This document shows positions 11,140 through 23,718 of a stretch of 64,000 nucleotides of DNA, piece after piece. The translations under genes were made by a program, and so were the position numbers. Below the pieces are notes generated by a model. It had not been told where the DNA came from. It made no database searches and worked only from the letters and a program-made list of their open reading frames with translations. How positions within the stretch are numbered: position 1 is the stretch's first letter; every line of letters begins with the position of its first letter. The stretch comes from Paragordius varius. Taxonomy: Eukaryota; Nematomorpha. The stretch spans positions 3,224,001 to 3,288,000 of the forward strand of contig OZ176058.1 of the NCBI GenBank assembly GCA_964247055.1, in the 5' to 3' direction.

Positions 11140-12217
11140 TAAATAATATATATGTTTTGGTGTTATGGAATGATAAAACAATTATCAAAAAAATTATTTG
11201 AACAAAATAATTTTGCCATATACTGATATGGAGTTATCGCAAAAGTATCACTAGTTAGGGCCAAAGCATGTGAGATAATTTTCAAAATATATTTTATCAG
11301 AATATTTTTTGTTCACACTGTCTTATATGGTTGTCTCTTAAAAAAAGTGGCTTGGACTTCCCACAATACTAACTAATGTCCATATCGATTATTCTGAAAA
11401 CTTTACCTGTTTAAGGTGAAATTAATTATATCACAAAACAAATAAAATATATGACATATATTGTTTAAACGATTATTTTCCAGGGATGTTTAACACAAAT
11501 GACGCGCCGAATTCTCATTATTTATGGGCAATAAATATGTCTTTAAACATAAGAATGTAAGGATTTATTTCAACAACTTTTTCTAACTCATTCCCGAAAT
11601 TCGAAAAAATTTAATCTTGGAAGTTGTTTAAGAAATATTAGATTACGTATTTTGTATCTAAGTGTTCTCGTGGAATGCAGAAGTATTTTAATGGGCCGCG
11701 TGTTGGACACACCCCATTTAAACCTTAATTTTTATAATTTTTGTTTCGGTGCGAAATAATAAGAGATGTTTACACATACAGTAAAAATTGATATTATACG
11801 GACAAAACGTTAAAATTTAAAAACAAATATTTTTTCCTAAAAGACAGCCATACTTTTTAAATCTTGATTAATTTAAATTTAACTCATTGTTTTTTATTTC
11901 CAAAGTAAATAAAGATGCATGTATATAGGTTATCTAATCAATTATAAATATTAGGCTTGGTATTAAGTATTTTACTAGAATTTATTTCACCTTTATGTGT
12001 TTTAATTATTCAAATAACTTATGAATGATGGTTGGATCATATACATAAACTTAGACTAACAAAAAATAAAGGACCACCAAACTCTAAAATCTAGTTGACA
12101 ACGCAAAGCGATGAGTTATATTTATAGAGTTTAGAAATTGGATTTACGTAAAATATCAATCATTTTAGTTTTTTAAAGTTCAATATTTTGCTGAAAATTT
12201 TTTGACTTTTCAATGAT
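11140..12217. other. intergenic interval with one MITE arm
   Basis: A solitary left arm of the major MITE family lies at 11778-11890 (acagtaaaaattgatattat, then agacagccatactttttaaa). Nothing else was recognised. Confidence 0.5.
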
Positions 12218-12408
12218 TCAGTAAAAAGTGAAATTACACGCGCAAAACGTAAATAAAGACAAATATTTTTAAAGACAACCATAGATTATTTTTTAAAGTT
12301 AAAAACTGTAAATTACAGTAAATTTTTTTTAATTACTCATTGAGTTTTAAACAAAAAGTATAACATAGATATGTATATTGGTAACACAATCAATTATAAA
12401 ATATATAA

Positions 12409-12986
12409 TCTATATATTTATAAAAATGGAAAATGCTGGCTTTGTGATCTGGTACAGGAAAACCGGTAGACCCAATCAAATCCAAATATCGAAAAAATAT
12501 AATCATTAATAAATGTCCCGACAATAGCTTCGCCCTTTTTTTGAAATAGGCCCCCAGTTCGGGCCCACCCCGTATGAAAAACGGGTTTTTTTTGAAAACA
12601 GAAGTCCACGAAATCGTGTTTTTGAGACAATATTCCGGAGAACGTGTTGGACCATTCAATTTCAAATATAATTTTTGTCTACTTATTTTCGATTGCGCCG
12701 AACATAGTCGAGCCACTTTTTTGATTTAGGCCCTCTTTTTACCCGCTACCCCCGTAAAATGCCATTTTTTCAAAAAAAAACAAAGTCCACAAAAATATTT
12801 TTTTGATTGTATTTTTTTGTCCACGGTATGAGACTGTAAAAATTCGAGAAAGATTTTCCTATTGCCTGTTAAAAGGCAAAAATTTTAGTCAAGCGTTTCT
12901 TTGATGATAGCTGCTGATTAAGGAGTATCTATCATATGTATAGCATGTTAAAAGATATATGGATATTAATACATTATTTATCCTCA
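12409..12986. mobile_element. Helitron-like element, 5' part (no 3' end)
   Basis: The 5' terminus is TCTATATATTTATAAAAATG directly after an A. The body carries gatctggtacaggaaaaccg and agcttcgccctttttttg and is shared with 18253-19838. The 3' hairpin and CTAGT end are missing. The open frames on its minus strand have no recognisable domain. Confidence 0.65.
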
Positions 12987-13153
12987 TCTATATATTTATA
13001 AAAATGGAAAATGCTGGCTTTGTGATCTGGTACAGGAAAACCGGTAGACCCATTCAAATCCAAACTTCGAACCCCCCCCCCCCCCCCCCCCCCCCCCCCA
13101 AGAAGTCCGAAGGACTTCCTCGGGCTGCGTAGCAGCACGAGATTCACGCTAGT
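12987..13153. mobile_element. short Helitron-like element with a 28-base C run
   Basis: The 5' end is TCTATATATTTATAAAAATG. The 3' end has two hairpins (gaagtccgaaggacttc and ctcgggctgcgtagcagc) followed by CTAGT, as in non-autonomous Helitrons. The interior is reduced to about 80 bp plus an uninterrupted run of 28 C at 13072-13099. Confidence 0.75.
13072..13099. repeat. poly-C tract of 28 bases
   Basis: An exceptional homopolymer for DNA this AT-rich. It sits at the junction of Helitron 5' and 3' parts. The related copy at about 19780 has only 6 C at the equivalent junction. Confidence 0.9.
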
Positions 13154-13322
13154 TGTAAATAAATCCATTATATGAGAAAAATAAAAAATATTGTTTTTTT
13201 TAGAAAACAATATTTGTCTTTATATTTTTACGTTTTGTCCGTATAATTTCAGTTTTTACTGTATAAAAAAGAGATATATATTGGTAACACAATCAATTAT
13301 ATATATTAAAATAGTTATAATT

Positions 13323-13384
13323 GTTATGGGAAAATGTTTTTATATTTTTACGTTTTATCCGTATAATTTAAATTTTTACTGTAC
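13323..13384. mobile_element. major-family MITE, right arm only
   Basis: Reads ttatatttttacgttttatc then cgtataatttaaatttttactgta. No matching left arm lies close by. Confidence 0.6.
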
Positions 13385-13621
13385 ATGCAGTTAATTGGAT
13401 AACGTTAGTTTTAGAAGCGTTTTAAATCGCATAAATCCCCAATATTAACCAAAGAATTCAAAATTTAGATTTGTTTTTTTGCTGTTCACCAGCATACAAC
13501 TTTCCAAAACCACCACATAACAAGATTGCCTAATATTTTTTACCCTAGATGACATGCTGTCAGGATTTTTTGCATATACCGGTGAAATATAAAATAAACT
13601 CTATTTTTTTTTATAAAAAGT

Positions 13622-13845
13622 AGGATATATACCATTTACAGTTCAAATCCTTCGAACAATTCATATTCAATCTAAAATAAAATATGTGTTTTTTTAGATT
13701 AAAAATTACCTATTTTTTTTAATTGTTAAAAAAATTTTTGTATATAATCAAAATAATGCTGAAAAAATTTCGTAATTTATTTTATGGGTGAATTTAAATT
13801 GTTCCAGGATGAATTCAAATTGTTGGGTGAATTGTAAATTTGTCT
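13622..13845. mobile_element. MITE, TACCATTTAC family, copy 4
   Basis: Starts GATATATACCATTTACAG and ends in gggtgaattgtaaattt. The arms contain the usual 'gaacaattcatattcaatc' and 'aaattgttccaggatgaat' motifs. Confidence 0.6.
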
Positions 13846-14186
13846 TATGAAAAACATTTAACACTTCAATTTTGGCGTAGTTTTAATCCCAGAGCTCAAT
13901 TTAATATACTACAGTTTTAAATGTTATTTTAGTTAAAATCTAATTATCAATTGCTCTCATTTAAAAAAACTTATATTTTTTACATTTTTATGACTTCTAG
14001 AGCTTAAAATTGGGAAAGCTCTAGAAACAATAGAACAAACAGTTGATATTACAAAATAAATCTAGTTTTTGCGGGTAAAATGTGGCCTGAAAGTTAATTA
14101 TATACATTTTCTAATCATAATATACACATATTTGCCTGTTCTTTAGCGATTTAAAAAAATGGCGGCAAAGATGCGCTTTATGAACT

Positions 14187-14363
14187 ACAGTAAAAGGTAA
14201 TGTGTTAATAACAATTTAAACACATTTAATTTATTATGTTACCAATATTCACTCTGTTTTACTTTAAAATATTTATATTTTAAAAATTAAGATTTAAAGA
14301 ATATGGTCGTTTTTAGCAAAAATGTTTTTTTTGTTTTGTCCGTATAATTGTAATTTTTACAGA
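14187..14363. mobile_element. major-family MITE, decayed
   Basis: The left end acagtaaaaggtaatg and right end gttttgtccgtataattgta, then atttttac, lie 177 bp apart. The inner arms are eroded. Confidence 0.5.
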
Positions 14364-14408
14364 CTTTTTAAATTAATTTTTAGATGTGAATGCCTAAAGC
14401 TCAATTTT

Positions 14409-14960
14409 TTTCGCTCTTCTAAAATGAGTAATTTCTTAAATTACAGGCAAAATGCCGCGAATGCGCAATAGATAATTCTGCTTAATTTAGATATCAGCAA
14501 TAATTTTAAAATTCAAAAATATCTAATTTTTAGCAAAGTTTTGCTAAAGCGAACTTTCTACTATTTTAATGAATGATGGACACGGTAACATTTTAAGACA
14601 TCAAAAAATTTTTTTTTCATAAATTTTCATAAGGATGAACATTTCTATTTTATCGTTTCAATTCAAATGATCATTTGCTTTCAAATTTTGGCTAATTTTT
14701 TAAAAACCCAATTTATATTTAACATATTCAGACGAATATCAAATGATAACCAGTTCAGCTTCATAAATTTATATAAAAGATATAATGTCTGAAAGCGTTT
14801 TACATCGATTCCATGCCCCAAAAAGCAAAAAGTATGCATTTTTACATTTTTTGGCTAATATCAAAATTAAGCTTATAATATTTAAAAATTTTTTGCCCAA
14901 TCACTGCATTTTGTGTTTTTAAAACGAACCCATTTTAGAAGAGCGAAAAGATATAAGACT
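14409..14960. repeat. inverted-repeat element (ttcgctcttctaaaatgag ends)
   Basis: The left end ttcgctcttctaaaatgag is complemented by cattttagaagagcgaaa at 14928-14950. The interior is AT-rich and non-coding. Probably another non-autonomous DNA element. Only one copy was seen in the window. Confidence 0.5.
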
Positions 14961-15196
14961 CGAAGCCTACATTCAATAATTATTTTTTGATAAAATTGTT
15001 TGCATTGCATGTGTAGTTTAATTATATAATTTAAATATGTTATTTAAAATATCTTTCTTTGCTTTCACAAAAAATTTGTTCAACAAAATGTGCGTAATTT
15101 TGCAGTTTTTTGATTTGCAGATAACACAAAAGTGAAAAAACCTTCTTACCTCTAAGTAAAAACCAAGCATCATGATAATTCTAAATCTCCTACGAT

Positions 15197-15199
<3 letters not shown>

Positions 15200-15232
<33 letters not shown>

Positions 15233-15376
15233 TATATTATACATGTTTATCAGGCTATTATACCTAGCGATTTATATATATGGCAAAAATTTAATAGCTA
15301 AAATATAAAGAAGCCTACTTCATGCTATTTGAGGTGGGAAGAAAACGGTATAAAAACCCTTTTATTATATTGTAAA

Positions 15377-15432
<56 letters not shown>
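15200..15432. repeat. AT microsatellites
   Basis: Two pure or nearly pure (AT)n stretches, about 15200-15238 and about 15383-15431. The second is roughly 50 bp long. Confidence 0.85.
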
Positions 15433-15435
<3 letters not shown>

Positions 15436-15639
15436 TGATAAAAACGATTATCTCGTAATTAAATTTTGATTCGGACCTAAAAATCCCAACACAACTACGA
15501 TATAAAGTTATCATCAAATTATGAAAAGAAATAGATATCTTAAAATTTTTTTTACAACCTTTCCCTCTATACTTTAAAATGATATGAAATACGCTTCAAC
15601 AAATATTTACTAAAAATTAAGAAAAAAGTTTGCATATTT

Positions 15640-15940
15640 ACACTTGAATCACATTCATTTTAGTACTTCCAAATTGGGGTATGTAAATACCCCAAGCTTG
15701 TTAAAATTAAATTCTTTTAAAAATATGGAAGGACTCGAAACCATAGCAAAATTCACTTATATTACATTAATAAACCGAATAATGAATTTTATTCAAATAT
15801 AGTTGATATTATTTATTTTAAGATAAAACCGAAAGATAATAGTCAGCATGACATTCAATGGTAAAATTCAAAAAATAATACAAAATAACCCGCTTTTTCT
15901 ATTATCAATGTTAGATGTAATTTAAATAAAAAATTAGCCT
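15640..15940 (-). mobile_element. half copy of the GGGGTAT palindromic family
   Basis: Begins with the outer end cacttgaatcacattcattt and then aaattggggtatgtaaatac, ccc. The rest is the complement of the internal region of the intact copy that starts directly at 15941. It abuts that copy with no gap. Confidence 0.6.
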
Positions 15941-16498
15941 TAACACTTCGATTCAAATTGGGGTATAATACCCTAGACTAAATTTAAGTTAGAATTTTAA
16001 AAAAACTACTGAGGAAACTGTCTCAAGTTAAATTTATACTTCTATCCCAATAAAAATTATATAAATATCCATATGAATAAAATTTTGTTTTGGAAAATTT
16101 TTTTTATGTCAAACCACTTCAACGCCATTTTTATTTTAGAAAATTTTTGCAAAATATCGCCTTCATTTAATTTTAAAGGTAATTTTTAAGCTAATATTTT
16201 ATTTAAATTACATCTAACATTGATAGAAATAGAAAAAGCGGTTTATTTTGTATTATTTTTCAATTTCACCATTGCACACATGTCAGGTTGACTAAATTTT
16301 TACTTTTGGTATAATATCAAGTATTTTTGAATTTATTGTATATTTTGGTTAATTAATGTCATTTAAATGCAAAATTTTGCCATGGTTTCGATTCCCTCCA
16401 CACTTTTCAAAGTATTTGATATAAAACAGGCCTGGGGTATCCAACTACCCCAATTTGAATCGAAGGACTGAAATGAGTGTGTTGTATCCAAGTGTTAA
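15941..16498 (+). mobile_element. GGGGTAT-family non-autonomous element, full copy
   Basis: The left end is taacacttcgattcaaattg followed by gggtataataccct. The right end is gggtatccaactaccccaat, then ttgaatcgaaggactg, and closes with ccaagtgttaa. The inverted ends bracket 558 bp of non-coding DNA. Related copies lie at 18009-20150, 20207-20799 and 58351-58912. Confidence 0.65.
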
Positions 16499-17157
16499 TA
16501 TTTATATCTCGCAATCTCGGTATACTCGCGGTTAATTTACGAGACTTTTGGAGCCCCACATCTATAAATATTGTTTTGCTCTCTATATAGTTTCTGATAT
16601 GTTTAACTTATACCAAAAAAATGTTTAAAGCGTCGCCATTTTCTGATATAGAGCAATAGCTAAAAAGTGATAATAAATATCCCATATCGCTCTTAAAGCC
16701 AAAGAATATATATTTTTTATTAAGAGATATTTTATATGCACTGTAATAATTCTGACTTATTTTTCCTCTAGAATATATATTCTTCAACAGGATAATTTGT
16801 CGACACTGTGTATCCATTTCATTAGAGTGCCATTAATGCTGATGATATTAATATAATGTAGATAATGTAAAGTCGCTCAACATTTTCAAAATGAGTTATA
16901 CAAAATCAGCCTATAATTGATCTATTTTTTAATACCAATGCAATAGGAACGTTGAATTATAACGGACTGACATTGCCTTTAAATAATGAGAACATTAATT
17001 TTGTTATCTGCTTAGATATCATAATGTGTAGTCGAATGGTGTAAACCTGGTTTGAACATGGCCAACCTAATCTCTTTATAGACTCGGTGGCATATGGCAA
17101 TTAAAAATGTATGATCTTCAATTAAAACTCAAAACTCTTAAATGCCTTGATAAGCAT
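16499..17157. other. intergenic interval without recognised feature
   Basis: Slightly less AT-biased than its neighbours. No exon structure or inverted ends were found. Confidence 0.4.
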
Positions 17158-17470
17158 GATATGCCATTTACAATTCAAATTTATCCTTAAACAATTCAAA
17201 TTCACCCTTAAACAATTTAAATTCACCCTCAAATAAAATATATGTTTTTTAAGATTAAAAATTACCATTATATTTATATATTTTTAAAATTAAAATTTTT
17301 TTATAAATTAAAATAATACTGAAAAAATAATAAACTATGACATATAGATATATTTCATATTAATTATGAGTTATATTAGTTCGCCAACACCTAATTTCTA
17401 GGGTGACGTTAAATTGTTCGAGAGTGAATTTAATTTGCTCAAGGGTGAATTTGAACTGTAAATGGTATAT
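17158..17470. mobile_element. MITE, TACCATTTAC family, copy 5
   Basis: Starts TATGCCATTTACAATTC, with three motif units in the left arm and three in the right. Ends GAACTGTAAATGGTATATA. Confidence 0.7.
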
Positions 17471-18008
17471 ATAGATCAGGAGTGACCTAACACAATTCCA
17501 TGTCTGGTGAATTGTAAATTTTTCCGCGGGAAAAAAATGTTGGAAAGCCGCGTTGGACGCCTCTGATAAAAGTCATACAAAAAAGATTCAAGTTTTCACA
17601 CGCAAGTGTCTACGATGCCTTGCTAGTGAAGACACGAGTTAGATAATTCGCATATGCCTACTTCTTCCTGCATCAAATCATTAATCAATCACGCTAAATT
17701 AAAATCTTGTGGCTGGGCTGAACATTACACTACATCCAAAATCGGGCGAAACTTGATGAAATATATACACAGTGATTGTCAGAAAAAATATAACGATTAA
17801 ATATATATTCTGATAGATAAATGTATCAAAATATTAGCTTTATGTTATTGATCCATCATATCAAAAAAATCGCGCAAATTGCGAATAATATGACAATTAA
17901 AATATTTTTTGAAAAAATTAGGTTCGAATTGTATCAAAAAACACTATATATAAGTTGATATTTTTAAAATAGTACTGAAAACGGTCACAATTTAAATATA
18001 TAATTTAA
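17471..18008. other. higher-complexity unannotated stretch
   Basis: About 17480-17790 has visibly higher GC and word complexity than the surroundings. One + frame reads VFTRKCLRCLASEDTS before a stop, faintly like the C-terminal part of non-LTR reverse transcriptases, but the match is too weak to call. Confidence 0.3.
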
Positions 18009-18252
18009 TTAACACTTTGGGGAATATAAATACCCCAGACCGAATTAAAGTTAAAATTATAAAAAAATTATTGATGAAATGGTCCTAATTTAAATTTATC
18101 CTTATATTCAAATAAAATTTATATAAATAAGCCAAAATATCTTAAAATTTCGTTTTGAAAAAAAAAGTTCCATGTCAAAGTGCTTGCACTGCATTATTTT
18201 GCAAAAGCTAAATATCGTCTTCATTTAATTTTAAGGGTAAAAGTAAAGCTAA

Positions 18253-19838
18253 TCTATATATTTATAAAAATTGAAAAAAAGCTGGCTTTGTGATCTGGTA
18301 CAGGAAAACCGGTAGACCCAATCAAATCCAAATATCGAAAAAATATAATCATTAATGAATGCCCCGACAATAGCTTCGCCCTTTTTTTGAAATAGGCCCC
18401 CAGTTCGGGCCCACCCCGTATGAAAAACGGGTTTTTTTTGAAAACAGAAGTCCACAAAAATCGTGTCTTTGAGACAATTTTCCGGAGAACGTGTTGGACC
18501 ATTCAATTTTAAATATGATTTTTGTTTACTTATTTTCGATTGTGAACATAGCCGAGCCACTTTTTTGATTTAGGCCCTCTTTTTACCCGCTCCCCCCGTA
18601 AAATGCCACCTTTTTTAAAAAACAGTCCACAAAAATCGTGTCTTTGAGACAATTTTCCGGAGAACGTGTTGGACCATTCAATTTTAAATATGATTTTTGT
18701 TTACTTGCCACTTTTTTGATTTAGGCCCTCTTTTTACCCGCTCCCCCCGTAAAATGCCACCTTTTTCAAAACAAAGTCCACAAAAATAATTTTTTAAATC
18801 GATTTTTCGCCCTAGGTATGAGACCGTAAAAATTCAATAAAGATTCCACGTATTCCCTGTTAAAAGACAAAAATTTTAGTCTCCCGTTTATTTGATGATA
18901 GCTGCTGGGTAAGGAGCTACCCGCTAAAAACTGATTTTTCATATAACTTTGTGATATGTTTCCGGAAAACCGGTGAACCCAATCAAATCCAAACATCGAA
19001 AAATTTAATTATTAATGAAGGCCCCGACAATAGCTTCGCCCTTTTTTGGAATTAGGTCCCCAGTTTGGGCCCACCCCGTGTGAAAATGGGTTAAGTCAAT
19101 TATTTGGAGAACGTGTTGGACCATTCAATTTCAAATATGATTTTTGTTTACTTATTTTCGATTGCGCCGAACATAGTCGAGTCACTTTTTTGATTTAGGC
19201 CCTCTTTTTACCCGCTCCCCCCGTAAAATGCCACCTTTTTCAAAACAAAGTCCACAAAAATAATTTTTTAAATCGATTTTTCGCCCTAGGTATGAGACCG
19301 TAAAAATTCAATAAAGATTCCACGTATTCCCTGTTAAAAGACAAAAATTTTAGTCTACCGTTTATTTGATGATAGCTGCTGGGTAAGGAGCTACCCGCTA
19401 AAAACTGATTTTTCATATAACTTTGTGATATGTTTCCGGAAAACCGGTGAACCCAATCAAATCCAAACATCGAAAAATTTAATTATTAATGAAGGCCCCA
19501 ACAATAGCTTCGCCCTTTTTTGGAATTAGGTCCCCAGTTTGGGCCCACCCCGTGTGAAAATGGGTTAAGTCAATTATTTGGAGAACGTGTTGGACCATTC
19601 AATTTCAAATATGATTTTTGTTTACTTATTTTCGATTGCGCCGAACATAGTCGAGTCACTTTTTTGATTTAGGCCCTCTTTTTACCCGCTCCCCCCGTAA
19701 AATGCCACCTTTTTCAAAAAAAACAAAGTCCACAAAAATATTTTTTTGATTGTATTTTTTTGCCCACGGTATGAGACTGCCCCCCAGAAGTCCGAAGGAC
19801 TTCCTCGGGCTGCGTAGCAGCACGAGATTCACGCTAGT
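18253..19838. mobile_element. non-autonomous Helitron with internal tandem duplication
   Basis: The 5' end is TCTATATATTTATAAAAATT after A. The 3' end has the gaagtccgaaggacttc hairpin, a second hairpin with gctgcgtagcagc, and CTAGT followed by T. This fits A/T-site Helitron insertion without target duplication. It encodes no Rep/helicase. The minus-strand ORFs inside are shared repeat sequence without a known domain. Confidence 0.75.
18709..19656. repeat. 474-bp near-identical tandem duplication
   Basis: Units 18709-19182 and 19183-19656 differ at only a few bases (for example ctcccg against ctaccg, and gccccgac against gccccaac). The start of a third unit follows. A shorter ancestral duplicate lies just before at about 18560-18708. 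The duplication is younger than the Helitron insertion. Confidence 0.85.
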
Positions 19839-20206
19839 TTTTATATAAATTACATATAACATTGTTAGAAATTGAAAAGCGGTTTATTTTGTATCAATTT
19901 TTATTTTACCATTTGACAGTCATGTTGACGAAATTTTTACCTTTCGGTTTCAGCTTAAAATATGTAATATCAAATATTTTTGAAAATTTTTTTATATATA
20001 TTTAGGTTCATTAATGTTATATAAGTGCAAAATTTTGCCATAGTTTCGATTCCTCCCATACATTTTGAAGTATTTGATTTTAAACAGGCGTGGGGCATCC
20101 AACTACCCCAATTTGAATCGAAGGACTAAAATGAGCGTGTTGTATCCGTTTAAAATAAAAAAATAACAAAAAATCTAATTAATAATTAGTTGCAAAAAGT
20201 CTCATA

Positions 20207-20799
20207 TTAACACTTCAATTCAAATTTAAGTATCTAAATATCTCAGACTTTTATCAAAGTTAGTATTTTTAAAATACTGAAGGACACGGTCTCAATTAAA
20301 ATTTATGTTTATATCCTAATAAAAATTATATAAATAAGTCAAAATAAAAAAATTTCGTTTTGAAAAAAAATATTCCATGTCAGACTACTTCGACGCCATT
20401 TTTATTTTACAAAATTTTTGCAAATATCGTCTTTATGTAATTTTAAAGGTAATATTAAAATTATTTTTAAATCACATCTCACAGATATAAATAGTAAAAG
20501 TTTTGATTTTGTATTATTTTTTAATTTTACCATTGCAGACATGTCACGTTAACTAAATTTTTACCTTTGGGTATTAGCTTATAATAAGTAAAATTAAGTA
20601 TTTTTGAATAAAACTTTTTATATATTTCGGTTTATTAATAGTTTTGTCATGATTTCGATTCCTTCCATATTTTTTACAGAATTTAATTTTAAACAGGCCT
20701 GAGGTATCCAACTACCCATTTTAAATGGAAGGACTAAAATGGATGAGTTATATCCATGTCTTAAAGGACTGAAATAAATGTGTTGTGTCCAAGTGTTAA
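20207..20799 (+). mobile_element. GGGGTAT-family element, diverged copy
   Basis: Starts ttaacacttcaattcaaatt and ends with ccaagtgttaa. Its right end is partly duplicated ('aaggactaaaatggatgag' then 'aaggactgaaataaatgtg'). The GGGGTAT core has decayed. Confidence 0.55.
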
Positions 20800-22118
20800 A
20801 ACATCATTCACACAAATAATAGACATCTAATACTGAAGATCAAAATATTTAAATTTTCAATTATTATTGTTATCAGTATATTTGCATATATCCCGATTTT
20901 GTTCGCAGTATAGTTCTATGTACAATGTAAAAAAATTACCACAAAAGTAAAACAAACTTTTATAAATACTTAAGAATACAAATCAAAAGAATTTTATAAT
21001 ATCTTCGATTTATCTATCAGCTATATAATATATATCTGTATATTTGTCGTTCCTGATTTCATGCGCAGAGTATATTATCAATAATGCTTTGATATAAAGC
21101 TTTTTTAAAAATTAAATATATTTTTAACAAAATAAACACCTATAAATATATATCTCCGTTTAAAATTAATATATTACTTTTATATTTTCGCTTGTTACTA
21201 TTTTTAGTAACACAAAAAATAATTTTAGGCATTAAGGCCAAATCAGGCGAACATATGAGATATTCAATATGATAAAACTCCTTCAGAAATATTTTTTTTG
21301 TGAAAACCAAATTTATACCGTCCTTATATAATTAGTTAGGAATTACAAATGTTGAATAACACATTTTTAGCAAGTTCCATATTTTGATATAATTTCTAGA
21401 ACATTTTTAAAGATTAATCGATTAAAAATAGTGGTTTTGGCATGTCCGTTTTGACGCTGCTTTTAGTTAACGACACATATTATATGTTTGAATTGCAGAA
21501 TATTTTATGGCCAAATACCGCTCCAAGTATATTATATATTAAATACTTATAACTTCTTGTATAATACGTTAAATAAAATTTAAAGGTTTGTTTTCTAATT
21601 ATAAGGTCCAAATTATGTGTGATATGGATGTGTTTGATATATAACAAAATTCACTTTAATTATATTTATAGATGTTTCCCAATCCTGAAATAGTTTCAAA
21701 CCCAATTTTAAAATATGAATCCTACGCATGACAATATTTTACTAGACCTATTAATTAATACCGAAAATTCTGAAAAAACATTTTGCTATTGAAAACTATT
21801 TAAACCAGACCCAATTCTACGAAATAGCTGCTATTTTACTTGCAAAAAAATGATGGATTTAACATTAATTGAACCACTACATAGATTTAAAGTGTTCCAA
21901 AATTTATTAGCAAGCACATCTTTACTCCTAAAACTGCATCTTAAAGAATCAAATGAAATTCAAAATAATTCGCCACCATATAATAAAAAGATCAATTTTT
22001 GAGATTATACTAAAAATTAAACGTCTAACGCTGCTACCTACATTAAACCAAAGTGAAAACTTTGCAGACATTACATAGTAAGGTTTTAAATTTTAAAATG
22101 CATTTTAATGATTGCCTA
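20800..22118. other. intergenic interval without recognised feature
   Basis: AT-rich. No exons, inverted ends or RNA genes were found. Confidence 0.45.
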
Positions 22119-22292
22119 TTTCACACTAAGGTTGGGCAATTTGCAACACAATAGTGTATGGAAAAAACAGCAAAGTATAGAAAAAAATAAACAAAGTATA
22201 GGTAAGAAAGAAAAAAATTGGTTATTTAACCATTTAAATTGTTTTTTTCATACACTACTGTGTTGCAAATTATTGCCCAGTTATAGTGTGAC
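22119..22292. mobile_element. short palindromic MITE (cacactaaggttgggcaat ends)
   Basis: The inverted ends cacactaaggttgggcaatt and attgcccagttatagtgtg continue into gcaacacaatagtgtatgg and its complement. The latter motif also occurs in the outer element at 7726-8192. Confidence 0.65.
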
Positions 22293-22581
22293 ATAACATA
22301 ACATGCAATAATTTTTGGGTTTAAAGGCAGCCATACTTTTTTTAACACTTAATATAATTCTTATTTTAGATCTTAAAGGTCTTAGAGTTATAATTTCTTA
22401 ATTAAACATTTTACGTTAAAATTTGAAAATAGATAAAGATGAATCGTAAAATCTTATACTTTTAAATAATATTCATTTTTTATAAACCCCATTTTTTCTA
22501 ATTAAACTCTTTTTAGAGCGTTTTAAACTAGTAAATAAAGTCGTAAATTGGTAAATACTTGACGAAAGCAATTATATATTT

Positions 22582-23156
22582 TACAGTAAAAATTGAAATT
22601 TTCATTACTAGAACAAATTTTTTAAAGATAACTATTCTTCATTATTTAACCATTAATATTTTCAAGATTAAACCTAATCAAATACTGTGTCCTACCTTTA
22701 TATCTATATTTCTAATTTTCCAACCCCTAAACAAGGAATATTACATTTTGAAAAAATCAAGGTTTAAAAAATAATTAAAATCCTCCTAAAAAATTTTTTT
22801 TCTTTAAACTTTAAAAGTTTTTCATTTTTGTTTTTTTGCGATAAAATATATAAGGTGAACAAAAATTTTCATAAAAGAATAACCATACTTTACTTTTAAA
22901 AAGACAAAACGTAAAAGTAAAAAGACAAATTTTTATTTAAAACACAACCCTATACTTATTTTTAACTCTTATACAATTAAAATTGAAATATATTATTGAT
23001 TGTGTTACACAATATACATCTCTATTCCATACTTTGTAATTTAAAACAATAAATTTTATATAAATAACGCAAGATTTAAAAAGTATGGGCTTGTCTTTAG
23101 GAAAAAAATTTTGTCTTTTTTTTTCGTTTCGTCCGTATAATTTCAATTTTACTGTA
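22582..23156. mobile_element. major-family MITE, rearranged
   Basis: The left end acagtaaaaattgaaatttt is followed by unrelated DNA. A second left inner arm occurs at about 22880-22945. The right arm ends tttcgtccgtataatttcaa, then ttttactgta, at 23156. Possibly two overlapping copies. Confidence 0.55.
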
Positions 23157-23442
23157 ATTTCAGCCTTGAAATATATAAGTTACCTATTTAAATATCTATT
23201 TCATATTTCGCTATCAATGTTAAGTTTTAGTTAAATAATGAAGCCTTTTTGTTACAAAGTATGATTGTCTTTTAAAAGTTAAAGGTAAAAATTTGTATTA
23301 TGGGTAAAATTTTAATTTTTACGTATTGTCCTTAAATGTAAATATTTTAATACAAATATTTTGATTTCAATATCTTTTAAAACATAATTTATAGTTTTGG
23401 GTTGCTGAAAACAATAGAGAAACGCATATCAAAAGTCAAATT

Positions 23443-23718
23443 ACAGTATAAACTAAAATTATACGGACAAAACGTAAAAATATAAAGACAAAAATTTTAT
23501 TTTCTAAAGACCACTCACTGTACTTTATCAAACAGGAATTATTTTAATACATTGTTTTAAATTGCAAAAAAATAAAATAGAAATGTATATTGTTAACAAA
23601 ATTAATTATATGTATTTAATATTGTAACTGAATAATTTTAAATTAATAAAGATTTAAAAAGGTATGAGGTTGTCTTTTAAAAAAAATATTTGTTTTTATA
23701 TTTTTACATTTTGTCATG
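23443..23718. mobile_element. major-family MITE upstream of the Gs-alpha gene
   Basis: Left arm acagtataaactaaaattat then acggacaaaacgtaaaa. Right arm gaggttgtcttttaaaaa then ttttacattttgtc. It lies about 250 bp before the start-codon exon and may be part of the promoter or a 5' UTR intron. Confidence 0.65.

Larger units (their letters stand above)
12218..13263. mobile_element. major-family MITE split by Helitron-type insertions
   Basis: The left arm (cagtaaaaagtgaaattaca) starts at 12219. The right arm (tatttttacgttttgtccg, then ...cagtttttactgta) ends at 13263. The intervening 12409-13153 is Helitron-type DNA, so the Helitron inserted into an existing MITE. Confidence 0.7.
18009..20150 (+). 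mobile_element. GGGGTAT-family element interrupted by a Helitron
   Basis: The left end (ttaacactttggggaatata, then aataccccag) and right end (ggggcatccaactaccccaa, then tttgaatcgaaggactaaa) belong to one element of about 555 bp. It is split at 18252/19839 by 1586 bp of Helitron DNA. Confidence 0.65.

Noticed and set aside
12390-12716. Minus-strand open frames in Helitron copies (also 18249-18560, 18766-18996 and 19240-19470)
   Set aside because: They recur only because the repeat recurs, show no Rep or helicase motif, and change length between copies.
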